The notes under the pieces: model-generated
What the model saw: only the letters and a program-made list of their open reading frames with translations
Database searches by the model: none
Told to the model about the DNA's origin: nothing
Position numbers and translations under genes: made by a program
Assembly (NCBI RefSeq): GCF_001857965.1
Contig: NZ_CP017774.1
Span: 372,001-436,000 of the forward strand
Source: Flavobacterium commune
GTDB lineage: Bacteria; Bacteroidota; Bacteroidia; Flavobacteriales; Flavobacteriaceae
Length of the DNA: 64,000 bases
Direction: 5' to 3'
In this document: positions 44,727 through 53,809 of the stretch, piece by piece
How the letters are laid out: every line of letters begins with the position of its first letter
How positions within the stretch are numbered: position 1 is the first letter of the stretch

Positions 44727-46111
44727 TGAAAGAACATCCTTTATTATTGGCATACTATGGAGATGATTTCACAGGCTCCACGGATGCTTTGGAATTCCTG
44801 ACTTTAGCCGGTATAAAAACCGTTCTTTTTCTTCGTCATCCCCTTCACAAAGATTTAGAACTATTCCCCGGTATCCAGGCTATTGGTTTAGCAGGAAAAA
44901 GCCGTTCGATGTCTCCGTTAGAAATGGAAGGCGAATTGTATCCTGCATTCGAAACACTGAAAGACTTTTTCCCGGAGCAGGTTCATTACAAGGTTTGCTC
45001 GACTTTTGATTCGGCACCACACGTTGGAAATATTGGCAAGGCCATCGAAATAGGGAGCGAGGTTTTTAATCAAAAAACGACCTTAATCTCCCCTGCCGCA
45101 CCACATTTGGGCAGGTATTGTGCGTTTGGGAATTTATTTGCCCGAATGGGAACCACCGGAAATGGAGAAATCCATCGCATTGACCGTCACCCTTCGATGA
45201 GTAAACATCCCGTTACTCCTGCCGATGAAGCCGACCTGAGATTACATTTGGCAAAGCAAACTTCAAAAACCATAGATCTTATCAACCTCAACACCATTGA
45301 GGCGGGTACAGCAGCTATTTTAGACGAAATTAAAAACAAAGAAGAAAAAGAGATTCTATTTTTTGATGGATTGAATCATGGCCATTTAAAAACCATTGGG
45401 GAAGTTTTTCATCACTTAGCTAAAGAAAAAACCGTTTTTTCTGTAGGTTCATCGGGAGTCGAAATGGCATTGGGATTAGCCTGGAAAGATGAAAAGATAA
45501 TTAACAACCAATTTGAATTCAAACATCCTGGTGAGGCCGCTCCCCTGCTTGTTATTTCGGGTAGTTGTTCGCCTGTAACGGGAAGCCAAATAGAATATGC
45601 CCTGACAAATGGTTTTGAAGGCATTGCTTTAGAAAGCAAGGTCATGCATCACGACCATCAGGAACAAAGCATTGCCGATGTTGCGGCAGCAATTATTGCT
45701 AAACTAAAAGAAAGACAAAATACTATTTTACACACCAGCATTGGGACTAACGACCCCAGAATTGCTGAAACCGAAGATTATTTAAAACACAGCGGTCTAA
45801 ACCATAAAGAAATCCAAAAACAAAGCAGTAAAATTTACGGTCGTGTTTTAGGACAGATTATCAAAGAAGTTTTAAAGTCTATAAAAGTGCAAAGAATCCT
45901 TTTTGCCGGTGGCGATACTTCGAGTTATGCCGCATCCGAATTAGGAATTTTTGCCTTAGAAATGATTGCGCCATTAGCCCCCGGAGCACCGCTTTGCAAA
46001 GCCATTTCGGAAGATGAACATGTAAACGGATTAGAATTAAATTTTAAAGGAGGCCAGGTAGGCGCTCCAGACTATTTTATAAAAGTATTAAAAGGAGAAA
46101 AATTATCATGA
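44726..46111 (+). CDS. Four-carbon acid sugar kinase family protein (DUF1537, OiaK-like)
   Basis: The 461-residue kinase has the DUF1537 N-domain YYGDDFTGSTDALEFL (8-23, acid-sugar binding) and the C-domain nucleotide motifs FAGGDTSSYAASELG (about 392) and FKGGQVGAPDYF (about 440). The family phosphorylates sugar acids such as threonate, erythronate, 3-oxo-tetronate and 3-oxo-isoapionate. Here the neighbouring RuBisCO-like protein favours 3-oxo-isoapionate or a close relative. Its ATG overlaps the RLP stop, and its own stop overlaps the next start (ATGA), so the three genes are translationally coupled. Confidence 0.88.
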   Translation: MKEHPLLLAYYGDDFTGSTDALEFLTLAGIKTVLFLRHPLHKDLELFPGIQAIGLAGKSRSMSPLEMEGELYPAFETLKDFFPEQVHYKVCSTFDSAPHVGNIGKAIEIGSEVFNQKTTLISPAAPHLGRYCAFGNLFARMGTTGNGEIHRIDRHPSMSKHPVTPADEADLRLHLAKQTSKTIDLINLNTIEAGTAAILDEIKNKEEKEILFFDGLNHGHLKTIGEVFHHLAKEKTVFSVGSSGVEMALGLAWKDEKIINNQFEFKHPGEAAPLLVISGSCSPVTGSQIEYALTNGFEGIALESKVMHHDHQEQSIADVAAAIIAKLKERQNTILHTSIGTNDPRIAETEDYLKHSGLNHKEIQKQSSKIYGRVLGQIIKEVLKSIKVQRILFAGGDTSSYAASELGIFALEMIAPLAPGAPLCKAISEDEHVNGLELNFKGGQVGAPDYFIKVLKGEKLS

Positions 46112-46770
46112 AAGCAAAAACATTAGGATTCGTCCACACCTCAGCAACCCTAGTACCCTTATTTCAGCAACTGAGTTCGGAGCATTTAAGTGGCGTAGAA
46201 ACCTTCAACATAGTAGATGACAGCCTAATTAAAGATGTTATTAAAAAAGGAAAACTAATGCCTAATACGGCAGCCAGAGTGGTAAACCACGTAAAAGCAG
46301 CCGAAGAAGCGGGAGCCGATGTGATTTTGGTAACCTGTTCTTCCATTGGCGTAGCCATAGAAACAGCAGCCACTTTATGTACTGTTCCTGTAATCAGAGT
46401 AGATCAGGCCATGGCTGACGAAGCCGTACAAATAAGTGATAAAATAGGTGTAATTGCTACCTTGCCTACTACGCTGGAACCAACGAGTGATTTGGTACGA
46501 AGAAGAGCCTTGGCAGCAGGAAAAAATGTGAACATTGTTTCTAAATTATGTGATGGCGCTTTCGAAGCCCTGATGAGTGGCGATGCGGCAAAACATGACG
46601 AAATGGTTGCCAAAGCCTTAAAAGAATTGATGCAGGAAGTAGGTGTTATTGTTTTGGCACAGGCTTCAATGGCACGTGTGGTTGATGGTTTAAGCGATGC
46701 TGAAAAAGTAGTTCCTATCTTAGCCAGTCCGGGAATTGCAATGAAAAAATTAGCCGAAATTTACTTTTAA
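46108..46770 (+). CDS. Aspartate/glutamate racemase-fold protein with a single catalytic cysteine
   Basis: The 220-residue protein has the Asp/Glu/hydantoin racemase fold: KTLGFVHTSATLVPLF at the start, first-domain ILVTCSSIGVAIE with Cys77, VPVIRVDQAMADEAV, and second-domain GVIVLAQASMARV. Two-base racemases have a second Cys in the equivalent of VLGCAGM. Here Gln185 fills that place, so a racemase mechanism is unlikely and a one-cysteine isomerase, lyase or decarboxylase (compare arylmalonate decarboxylase) is more probable. Membership of the coupled operon means it should act on an intermediate of the same acid-sugar pathway. The step is unassigned. Confidence 0.8.
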   Translation: MKAKTLGFVHTSATLVPLFQQLSSEHLSGVETFNIVDDSLIKDVIKKGKLMPNTAARVVNHVKAAEEAGADVILVTCSSIGVAIETAATLCTVPVIRVDQAMADEAVQISDKIGVIATLPTTLEPTSDLVRRRALAAGKNVNIVSKLCDGAFEALMSGDAAKHDEMVAKALKELMQEVGVIVLAQASMARVVDGLSDAEKVVPILASPGIAMKKLAEIYF

Positions 46771-46781
46771 TACCATACTAT

Positions 46782-48071
46782 ATGCGTAAATTTTTTCTTT
46801 GGGCCAGTCCTATCTTATTTATCCTTGCTGCTATTGGTTGGTATTCCCAAATGGACAACATTTGGAAAATTAGTTTAATTACCGCTTTTTCGAGTTTAGC
46901 CATTGGCATTGGACACAGCAAACTCTTGAGTGGTTACCAATACACTTTTTGGATTATCACTGCGGTTTGTGCAGGATTGATTTACCCGCAAACCTTTTTA
47001 CATATTGGTTCGATAGATTTACGCAACAAATGGCTCATACTAATCATCATCCAGTTGGTAATGTTTGGGATGGGAACCCAAATGAGTATTGAAGATTTTA
47101 CAGGCATTCGAAAATCAGGAAAAGGAGTCATCATTGGTCTTTTAGGTCATTTTACGATTATGCCTATTACTGGTTTTATTCTGGCAAAAACCTTCCACTT
47201 CGAACCCGAAATTGCCGCGGGAATTATACTAATTGGTTCTTGCAGCAGCGGTTTAGCTTCGAATGTAATGACCTATATTGCCAAAGGAAACCTGGTTTTA
47301 TCCGTTACAGTAACTGCTATTTCAACCTTGGCAGCTCCTGTTATGACTCCGTTTTTAATGAAAATATTTGCCGGAACTATGGTCGAAGTACAGTTTTTTA
47401 ATATGATGATGGAAATTATCAAGATTGTACTAGTTCCATTAGCAGCCGCTATGATTCATGACATTCTTAAAAACTACGGAGAAACAGCCCGAAAAAGAAT
47501 TGATTTCTTAACTATACTATCTGCAATTTGGCTAATAACCTTATTCTTTTTTAGCAATTCGTTAAGCTATGAAACCGATAGCACTGTTGGTCATTTAATT
47601 GAAATCAGTTGCTTTATAGCCGGAGCGTTTTTAGTAGGGAAAGCTTATCATTTAGTCTATAAGGCTTATCCAAAAATTGATAGTTTAATGCCCTATTTTT
47701 CGATGTTTGGAATCATTTATTTCACCTTGGTAACCACCGCTGCCGGCAGGGATAATTTAATTCAAATAGGCTTTATCCTTTTCCTGGTTGCTATCTTACA
47801 TAATAGTGCCGGTTATTTCTTTGGTTATTACCTGAGTCGTATTTGTGGATTAGACAAAAGCAGTAGTCGCACCATCGCTTTTGAAGTTGGTTTACAAAAC
47901 GGAGGAATGGCTTCGGGACTTGCCGGATCCATGGGAAAATTAGCCACCGTAGGTTTGGCATCAGCTGTATTTAGTCCGTGGATGAATGTTTCAGGTTCTT
48001 TATTAGCCAATTATTGGAGAAAAAAAGCAGAGGTTGAAGAAACAACACAAACTAGTTTAGTTAACTCCTAA
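46782..48071 (+). CDS. BASS-family (bile acid:Na+ symporter-like) organic-acid transporter
   Basis: The 429-residue inner-membrane protein has about eleven to twelve hydrophobic helices. The BASS signature is visible as GSCSSGLASNVMTYIAKGNLVLSVTVTAISTLAAP (unwound sodium-site helix) and a second copy near the C-terminus as FEVGLQNGGMASGLA. It is longer than the usual 310-330 residues because of extra N-terminal helices and a segment around 250-300. BASS carriers import bile acids, pantoate, pyruvate and other organic anions with sodium. Eleven bases from the racemase-fold gene, it is the likely importer of the operon's acid substrate. Confidence 0.83.
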   Translation: MRKFFLWASPILFILAAIGWYSQMDNIWKISLITAFSSLAIGIGHSKLLSGYQYTFWIITAVCAGLIYPQTFLHIGSIDLRNKWLILIIIQLVMFGMGTQMSIEDFTGIRKSGKGVIIGLLGHFTIMPITGFILAKTFHFEPEIAAGIILIGSCSSGLASNVMTYIAKGNLVLSVTVTAISTLAAPVMTPFLMKIFAGTMVEVQFFNMMMEIIKIVLVPLAAAMIHDILKNYGETARKRIDFLTILSAIWLITLFFFSNSLSYETDSTVGHLIEISCFIAGAFLVGKAYHLVYKAYPKIDSLMPYFSMFGIIYFTLVTTAAGRDNLIQIGFILFLVAILHNSAGYFFGYYLSRICGLDKSSSRTIAFEVGLQNGGMASGLAGSMGKLATVGLASAVFSPWMNVSGSLLANYWRKKAEVEETTQTSLVNS

Positions 48072-48096
48072 GAAATTATCATTTCTGTACATACAA

Positions 48097-48140
48097 AAAA
48101 TCATCTGCCATTATTCCAAAAATATCAGATGATTTTTTTT
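48097..48140 (+). terminator. Terminator of the RuBisCO-like operon
   Basis: AAAATCATCTG/CAGATGATTTT stem with an 18-base loop and a long T run. It separates the four-gene operon from the Tat-exported oxidoreductase gene. Confidence 0.85.
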
Positions 48141-48266
48141 TATTTTCTTCAGGCAAAAAACAAAAACAGCCTTAACAAACTATCAATAAATTAATTACAT
48201 TTAAAAACCTAAAAAAACCAATCAGTTATTGAATTTATTAACCAACCTTAATTAAAACCAAAATTT

Positions 48267-49664
48267 ATGGATGTCACAAGAAGAAAATTTTTAACGTCTT
48301 TAAGCATGCTTGCAGCTTATACAGCATTTCCTCTCAGTTCTTTTGATTTTGATAGTACTAAAAAACTTCGAATTGTCCTTGTTGGAACTGGAATCAGAGG
48401 CATTAGTTTCTGGGGTAAAAGATTAGTTCAGGAATATTCAGATATTCTTGAATTTGTAGGCCTCAGTGACATTAATCCGGGAAGATTGGAATATGCAAAA
48501 AAGTTCATGGGGGTGAACTGCCCTACTTTTGCAAATTTTGACGATATGCTCAAAAAGACCAAACCTGATTTAATTATTGTTACCACAAAAGATTCCACAC
48601 ACCATCAGTTTATCGTTAAAGGATTAGAATCAGGTTATGATGTACTTACCGAAAAACCGATGACCACCGATGAAAATAAATGCCAGGAAATTCTAAATGC
48701 TGAAAAAAAATCAGGTAAAAATCTGATTGTAGGCTTTAATTACAGATGGAGTCCTTATAGCACTAAAATAAAAGAACTATTAGCCAATAATACGATTGGA
48801 AAAATCACTTCTGTTGATTTCCATTGGTATCTAAACACCTATCATGGCGCTTCCTATTTCAGAAGATGGCATGGTCAAAAAGAAAGCGGAGGCTCACTTT
48901 GGGTACACAAAGCTACACACCATTTTGATTTATTAAATTGGTGGCTTGATTCTGATCCAACTGAAGTTTTTGCCCTGGGCGATTTAGAACATTATGGAAA
49001 AGCAAATCCATTTAGAGGTAAAAACTGTAGAAATTGCGATCATAAAACAACTTGCGATTACTATTATGACATTACCAAAGACCAGCAAGCTATGGATTTA
49101 TATGTAGCCAATGAAAAATACGATGGCTACATCAGGGATAACTGCCTTTTCAGGGAAGAAATTGATATTTATGATAAAATGTCTGCACAAATAAAATATG
49201 CCAACAATGCTATTGTAAACTACTCTCTTACCACCTACTCCCCTTTTGAAGGCTGGAGATTAGCTTTTAACGGAACCAAAGGACGAATAGAAGCATCTTT
49301 AGATATTCCTTACGATAAAAAAACAAAGGTGGATCAGGCTGAAATGCATGCCAAAGAAATGGAACAATCGGCATTGGAAGAAGCAAACCATGAAACCATT
49401 ATAGTGCATAAACTTTGGAAAGATTTTGAAAAAGTGACTGTCCCAACAGAGAAAGGCGGACACGGAGGTGGAGATCAACGTTTACATGATAAAATATTCC
49501 GAACAGCTGGTACTGCTGATCCATATGAACGATCTGCAGGAAGCAGGGACGGTGCTATGTCTGTTCTAATCGGTATCGCAGCCCGAAACAGTATTGAAAC
49601 CGGAAATCCCATAAAAATTACCGATTTAACCGATTTGACACCTATGCCAAATAGGGATAAATAA
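48267..49664 (+). CDS. Tat-exported Gfo/Idh/MocA oxidoreductase
   Basis: The 465-residue NAD(P)-dependent sugar oxidoreductase has an N-terminal twin-arginine signal (TRRKFLTSLSMLAAYTAF), so it is exported folded with its cofactor to the periplasm. The Rossmann start is RIVLVGTGIRG (35-45), the catalytic EKP is at 129-131, and an HKATHHFDLLNWW segment near 230 holds the active His. A four-Cys-like patch (C254, C257, C263) follows. Exported Gfo/Idh/MocA enzymes in Bacteroidota are linked to 3-keto-glycoside chemistry, which suits the DUF1080 gene 3.5 kb downstream. It begins the second transcription unit. Confidence 0.85.
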   Translation: MDVTRRKFLTSLSMLAAYTAFPLSSFDFDSTKKLRIVLVGTGIRGISFWGKRLVQEYSDILEFVGLSDINPGRLEYAKKFMGVNCPTFANFDDMLKKTKPDLIIVTTKDSTHHQFIVKGLESGYDVLTEKPMTTDENKCQEILNAEKKSGKNLIVGFNYRWSPYSTKIKELLANNTIGKITSVDFHWYLNTYHGASYFRRWHGQKESGGSLWVHKATHHFDLLNWWLDSDPTEVFALGDLEHYGKANPFRGKNCRNCDHKTTCDYYYDITKDQQAMDLYVANEKYDGYIRDNCLFREEIDIYDKMSAQIKYANNAIVNYSLTTYSPFEGWRLAFNGTKGRIEASLDIPYDKKTKVDQAEMHAKEMEQSALEEANHETIIVHKLWKDFEKVTVPTEKGGHGGGDQRLHDKIFRTAGTADPYERSAGSRDGAMSVLIGIAARNSIETGNPIKITDLTDLTPMPNRDK

Positions 49665-49675
49665 TGTTCTCCTAA

Positions 49676-51226
49676 ATGAAATACCATCTAATTTCTTTAT
49701 ATTTTATTGTACTTATTTCAACACTAACCTATTGTCAAAAAAGAGGTTCTTGGGGAGATCAGGGAAATGGAACTTATATTAATCCCATTATAAATGCTGA
49801 TTATTCCGACCCGGATGTGATTCGGGTTGGAAATAAATATTACATGATTTGCTCTGAATTTCATTATATGGGAATGACTATTCAGGAATCAGAGGATATG
49901 GTTAATTGGAAAATTATTGGCCAAATATACAATCGCCTAGATTTTCCTGCTTACGATGCTTTTAAAAGATACGCTGGAGGCAGTTGGGCTCCGGCAATTC
50001 GTTTTCACGATAATAAATTCTGGGTTTATTTTTGCACTATCAATGAAGGATTATTTATGACCAGTGCCAATAATCCCGAAGGTCCGTGGTCTCCACTTCT
50101 ACTAGTAAAAAACATTGAAAAATGGGAAGATCCTTGTCCTTTTTGGGATGATGATGGTCAGGCGTATCTTGGGCATAGTGTACATGGTGCCGGCCCCATC
50201 ATTATTCATAAAATGAGTGCTGACGGAACAAAATTATTGGATGAAGGCAAAACTGTTTATACGGGTCCTGTAGCCGAAGGAACAAAAATCTACAAACGCA
50301 ATAATTATTATTATCTAAGTATTCCGGAAGGTGGAGTTTCCGAAGGATGGCAAACTATTTTACGTTCAAAAAACATTTATGGCCCTTATGAAAAAAGAGT
50401 CGTTTTAGAAAAAGGAAGCACTCCCATTAATGGTCCACACCAAGGAGCAATTGTCGACAATCCAAATGGTGAATGGTGGTTTTATCATTTTCAATCAGCA
50501 GGTGCTTTAGGTCGTGTATTACATTTACAGCCTATGTTTTGGCATGACGACTGGCCAGTTATTGGAATTGATATTGATCGAAATGGTATTGGCGAACCTG
50601 TCTCTGTATGGAAAAAACCGAATATAAAAGGTAACTTTCCAATAATTGCTCCACAATCGGATGATGAATTTAATACTCCACACTTAGGCTTTCAATGGCA
50701 ATGGAATCATAATCCAATAAATTCAAATTGGTCTTTAAAAGATAAAAAAGGATACTTGGTATTAAAAGCTAAAAAAGCATCAAATATCATGGAAGCTCAC
50801 AATACTTTGACTCAAAAAGTAATGGGAAATACTGGAGAAGTTACGGTTCAAATGGATGTTAGCAATATGATTTCAGGACAAAAAGCGGGTTTAAGCAGTA
50901 TGTCTAAAATTTACAATTCTGTTGGAGTTAAAAATCATAAAGGAAAATTATATCTGTTTTTTGAAGGAAAAGACAAAAAGTACGAAGAATTTATGATTTC
51001 CAATAAAACGATTTACTTAAAATTGAAATTAGACTTTATACAGCAAAAAAATCATTTCTTTTATAGTACGGATAATAAAAATTTCAAAGCGATTGGACCT
51101 GATTTTAATGCCGAATTTGGTTATTGGAAAGGCAGTCGGGTAGCATTATTTAGTTATAATGAATTAAATGATGGAGGTTCTGCAGCATTTAATTTTTTTC
51201 ATTACAATTATGACGGCCCTAAATAA
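49676..51226 (+). CDS. Glycoside hydrolase family 43 with C-terminal beta-sandwich
   Basis: The 516-residue secreted hydrolase has a signal peptide ending near STLTYCQ (possibly a lipoprotein Cys at 20). The five-bladed propeller carries the GH43 triad: Asp45 in ADYSDPDVIR (base), Asp152 in KWEDPCPF (pKa modulator) and Glu201 in VAEGTKIYK (acid). From about residue 320 a DUF1349/concanavalin-like sandwich follows (DDEFNTPHLGFQWQWNHNP), typical of arabinofuranosidase/xylosidase subfamilies. The likely substrate is arabinose- or xylose-type side chains of pectin or xylan. It starts 11 bases after the oxidoreductase gene. Confidence 0.9.
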   Translation: MKYHLISLYFIVLISTLTYCQKRGSWGDQGNGTYINPIINADYSDPDVIRVGNKYYMICSEFHYMGMTIQESEDMVNWKIIGQIYNRLDFPAYDAFKRYAGGSWAPAIRFHDNKFWVYFCTINEGLFMTSANNPEGPWSPLLLVKNIEKWEDPCPFWDDDGQAYLGHSVHGAGPIIIHKMSADGTKLLDEGKTVYTGPVAEGTKIYKRNNYYYLSIPEGGVSEGWQTILRSKNIYGPYEKRVVLEKGSTPINGPHQGAIVDNPNGEWWFYHFQSAGALGRVLHLQPMFWHDDWPVIGIDIDRNGIGEPVSVWKKPNIKGNFPIIAPQSDDEFNTPHLGFQWQWNHNPINSNWSLKDKKGYLVLKAKKASNIMEAHNTLTQKVMGNTGEVTVQMDVSNMISGQKAGLSSMSKIYNSVGVKNHKGKLYLFFEGKDKKYEEFMISNKTIYLKLKLDFIQQKNHFFYSTDNKNFKAIGPDFNAEFGYWKGSRVALFSYNELNDGGSAAFNFFHYNYDGPK

Positions 51227-51278
51227 CTGACTCCTTTTTTTTATTTTCTTAAAATCATTACCTCTATTTCTATAAACC

Positions 51279-52634
51279 ATGAAAAAAAACAGTATATCAC
51301 TTTTATTTTTACTCTCTTTTATATTCATTTATGCACAAAGCAAAAAACCAATATATAATGCACGTGATTTTGGTGCCAAAGGAGATGGAATAACAAATGA
51401 TCAAGCTGCCATCCAAAAAGCCATAGATGCCTGCAAAAAAACAGGAGGTACAGTACTTTTAGAAAAAGGTGTCTTTTTAACTGGACAACTGCTATTGGTA
51501 AACGATTTAACCTTAAAAATTGATACTTCAGCCACTATTTTAGGAATAAAATCAGATAATGAAAAAGATTATCCACATCATCTTATTGACACAAAATACC
51601 CTAACAGAATGCTCGAAGATTGCCAAAGAAGATTAATTTATGGGAACAAAGTAAAAAATGTAACCATCACTGGAGGCGGAACAATTAACGGACAAGGTGA
51701 TTTTGAGCCCTGGATGCATGTAAAAGAAATAGGTACCGAAAAAGATCGTCCTTCTATCATGGCATTTGTAGGTTGTAACAACATTACCGTATCTAACATA
51801 ACTCTTGTAAAACCTGCTTGCTGGACTCAGGTTTACATTGAATCGGAAAATATTATTATTCAAAAAATAAAAGTAAACACAGGGCAACTTACACCCAATC
51901 GTGATGGTATAGACATTGTTGATTGTCATAAAGTACTTATTGAAGACAGCTATATTGAATCCGAAGATGATGGTATTTGTTTTAAAAGCGGTAGCGAATA
52001 CGGCTGTAAAGATATCATTGTAAGACGATGTATCTTAGACAAACTAAACGTAAAAGCTGGAAATTGCTTTAAATTAGGTACCGATGGTTTAGGAAGTTTT
52101 ATGAATTTTGATGTTTCTGAACTTACACTGAAAAACGCCTATCAAAATTCAGCTTTCTGTATAGAATCCATGGATGGAGCGGTAATTGATAATTTAAATT
52201 TTCGCGATTGCCAAATTTCGAATTGCGGACAGGCCTTTTTTATCCTGTTAGCCGATAGAAAAAGAACCGTTCCTGATAGAAAAACCCGTATTGGAACCAT
52301 TTCAAATATTTATTTTAAAAATATAACTGGAACTAATTTCACCCAACAATATCCTTCGATAATTACAGGAATCAAAGGACATAACATCCAGAATGTAACT
52401 TTTGAAAATCTAAATTTCGAATTGAAAGGAGGAATTCAAACAACCAATCAAACTGTTATGGAATACGATGGTAAATATCCAGAAGGCAGTTATTTTGGGA
52501 ATACAAATGCGTTTGGCTTTTTTGTGAGACATGCCGATGCTATTACTTTTGCAAATTGTAAAATAACTGTAAAATCAGAAGATAAAAGACCTTGGTTAAT
52601 TCAGGAAGACACTAAAAATGTTCTTATTAAATAG
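51279..52634 (+). CDS. Glycoside hydrolase family 28 (polygalacturonase-like)
   Basis: The 451-residue secreted beta-helix enzyme has signal MKKNSISLLFLLSFIFIYAQ, then NARDFGAKGDGITNDQAAIQKAI, the standard GH28 start. Catalytic Asps are present as N207-R-D209 and the pair D230-D231 in ESEDDGICFKSG. The usual GHG histidine is replaced: the aligned segment reads AGNCFKLGTDG with Asn262. This occurs in some exo-acting or rhamnogalacturonan-directed groups. It probably cuts galacturonan or rhamnogalacturonan outside the cytoplasm. It is 52 bases after the GH43 gene. Confidence 0.88.
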   Translation: MKKNSISLLFLLSFIFIYAQSKKPIYNARDFGAKGDGITNDQAAIQKAIDACKKTGGTVLLEKGVFLTGQLLLVNDLTLKIDTSATILGIKSDNEKDYPHHLIDTKYPNRMLEDCQRRLIYGNKVKNVTITGGGTINGQGDFEPWMHVKEIGTEKDRPSIMAFVGCNNITVSNITLVKPACWTQVYIESENIIIQKIKVNTGQLTPNRDGIDIVDCHKVLIEDSYIESEDDGICFKSGSEYGCKDIIVRRCILDKLNVKAGNCFKLGTDGLGSFMNFDVSELTLKNAYQNSAFCIESMDGAVIDNLNFRDCQISNCGQAFFILLADRKRTVPDRKTRIGTISNIYFKNITGTNFTQQYPSIITGIKGHNIQNVTFENLNFELKGGIQTTNQTVMEYDGKYPEGSYFGNTNAFGFFVRHADAITFANCKITVKSEDKRPWLIQEDTKNVLIK

Positions 52635-52741
52635 TTAATTTTTCAATTCACAATCCAAAAAGCTTTTACACATAAAAACTAGATGAATTGTGTAATAGAA
52701 AAATATTTTAGTACTTTGAGCCTCCTATTTTACAAATACTT

Positions 52742-53077
52742 ATGGAAGTAATAAAAAACAATGAAGGTTTTGAAGCAGTAAATTCAAATCCGTCCTTAAT
52801 GCGAAAAGTGGTTCATTTGGATCATTTAATGGTAACAATCATTGAATTCCTGAACGGGCCAATGGAAGTTCCTGATCCACCGCACAAACATGTTCACGAA
52901 CAAATTACTTATGTGGCTGCGGGTTCATTGAAGTTTTTTATCGAAGACAGAGAATATCTTTTACAGGAAGGAGATGTTTTCAAAGTAGCATCAAATTTGA
53001 ATCACAGCATCCAAACCTTAACGGAATATGTAAAATTGGTAGACAGCTTTACTCCGCTTCGAGAAGATTTTATTTAG
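52742..53077 (+). CDS. KdgF-like cupin (unsaturated uronate degradation)
   Basis: The 111-residue single cupin has metal ligands H48, H50 and H52/Q54 in PPHKHVHEQITYV and H88 in ASNLNHSIQTL, with the EGDVF turn before the last strand. The PxHxHxHEQ pattern is that of KdgF, which opens 4,5-unsaturated galacturonate or mannuronate released by lyases. It is cytosolic (no signal). Placement between a GH28 and a DUF1080 gene supports a pectin role, though small cupins are easy to over-name. Confidence 0.7.
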   Translation: MEVIKNNEGFEAVNSNPSLMRKVVHLDHLMVTIIEFLNGPMEVPDPPHKHVHEQITYVAAGSLKFFIEDREYLLQEGDVFKVASNLNHSIQTLTEYVKLVDSFTPLREDFI

Positions 53078-53113
53078 TCGTATTTCCAATTTCTGAAAAT
53101 AAAAAACATCCTT

Positions 53114-53785
53114 ATGAATCCTATTTATCGTTTCCTTTTTATCATCCTATTTGTATTTACACAAAACAGTAATGCTCAAAAACGCATTGCTCTTTTTAAT
53201 CAAAAAGATTTAAAAGGCTGGTATGCTTTTGGCGAAGAAAAAGGCAAACAAACCAATGCTGCTGATCTTTTTTCGGTAGAAAATAATATGATTCGAATGT
53301 ACGGCCCAAAAGCAGGCTACCTAATGTCGGAACAATCGTTTCGTAATTTTGAACTAACAGTTGAATACCGATGGAATACCGATGCTAATTTTGTCAAAAA
53401 AAACAACAGCAAAAATAGCGGTGTAATGTACCTTGTTCCTGCCGAAACTCCTGATATTTTATGGCCAAAAGGAATCCAGTTCCAAATAAAAGAAGGAGCA
53501 ACCGGAGATTTTGTTTTTCTTCAGGAAGTTACTTTAAACATTAACGGAACTAAAACTACTCCAGGAAAAAGTGTCGTTTCTAAACGTTTTGCAGATGCCG
53601 AAAAAGCTATTGGAGAATGGAACACCTTAGTTGTTATTTCGAAAAATGGAAAAATCACTCAGAAACTAAACGGAAAACTAGTGAACCAAGGTATCGAATC
53701 TACGGTTACCGAAGGTAGGATTCTATTGCAATATGAAGGTTTCCCGATTGATTTTAGAAAAGTAAACATTAAAAAACATAAATAA
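53114..53785 (+). CDS. DUF1080 (3-keto-glycoside hydrolase-like) protein
   Basis: The 223-residue secreted protein has signal MNPIYRFLFIILFVFTQNSNAQ and the DUF1080 concanavalin-like fold: ALFNQKDLKGWYAFGEEKG, NFELTVEYRWN, NSGVMYLVPAE and IQFQIKEG with acidic residues on the concave face. DUF1080 enzymes cleave or hydrate 3-keto-glycosides formed by exported Gfo/Idh/MocA oxidoreductases. One such oxidoreductase lies at 48267, so the two may form a periplasmic oxidise-then-eliminate pair. Confidence 0.82.
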   Translation: MNPIYRFLFIILFVFTQNSNAQKRIALFNQKDLKGWYAFGEEKGKQTNAADLFSVENNMIRMYGPKAGYLMSEQSFRNFELTVEYRWNTDANFVKKNNSKNSGVMYLVPAETPDILWPKGIQFQIKEGATGDFVFLQEVTLNINGTKTTPGKSVVSKRFADAEKAIGEWNTLVVISKNGKITQKLNGKLVNQGIESTVTEGRILLQYEGFPIDFRKVNIKKHK

Positions 53786-53809
53786 TTCAGGCATAAACTC
53801 CACTTAGTT

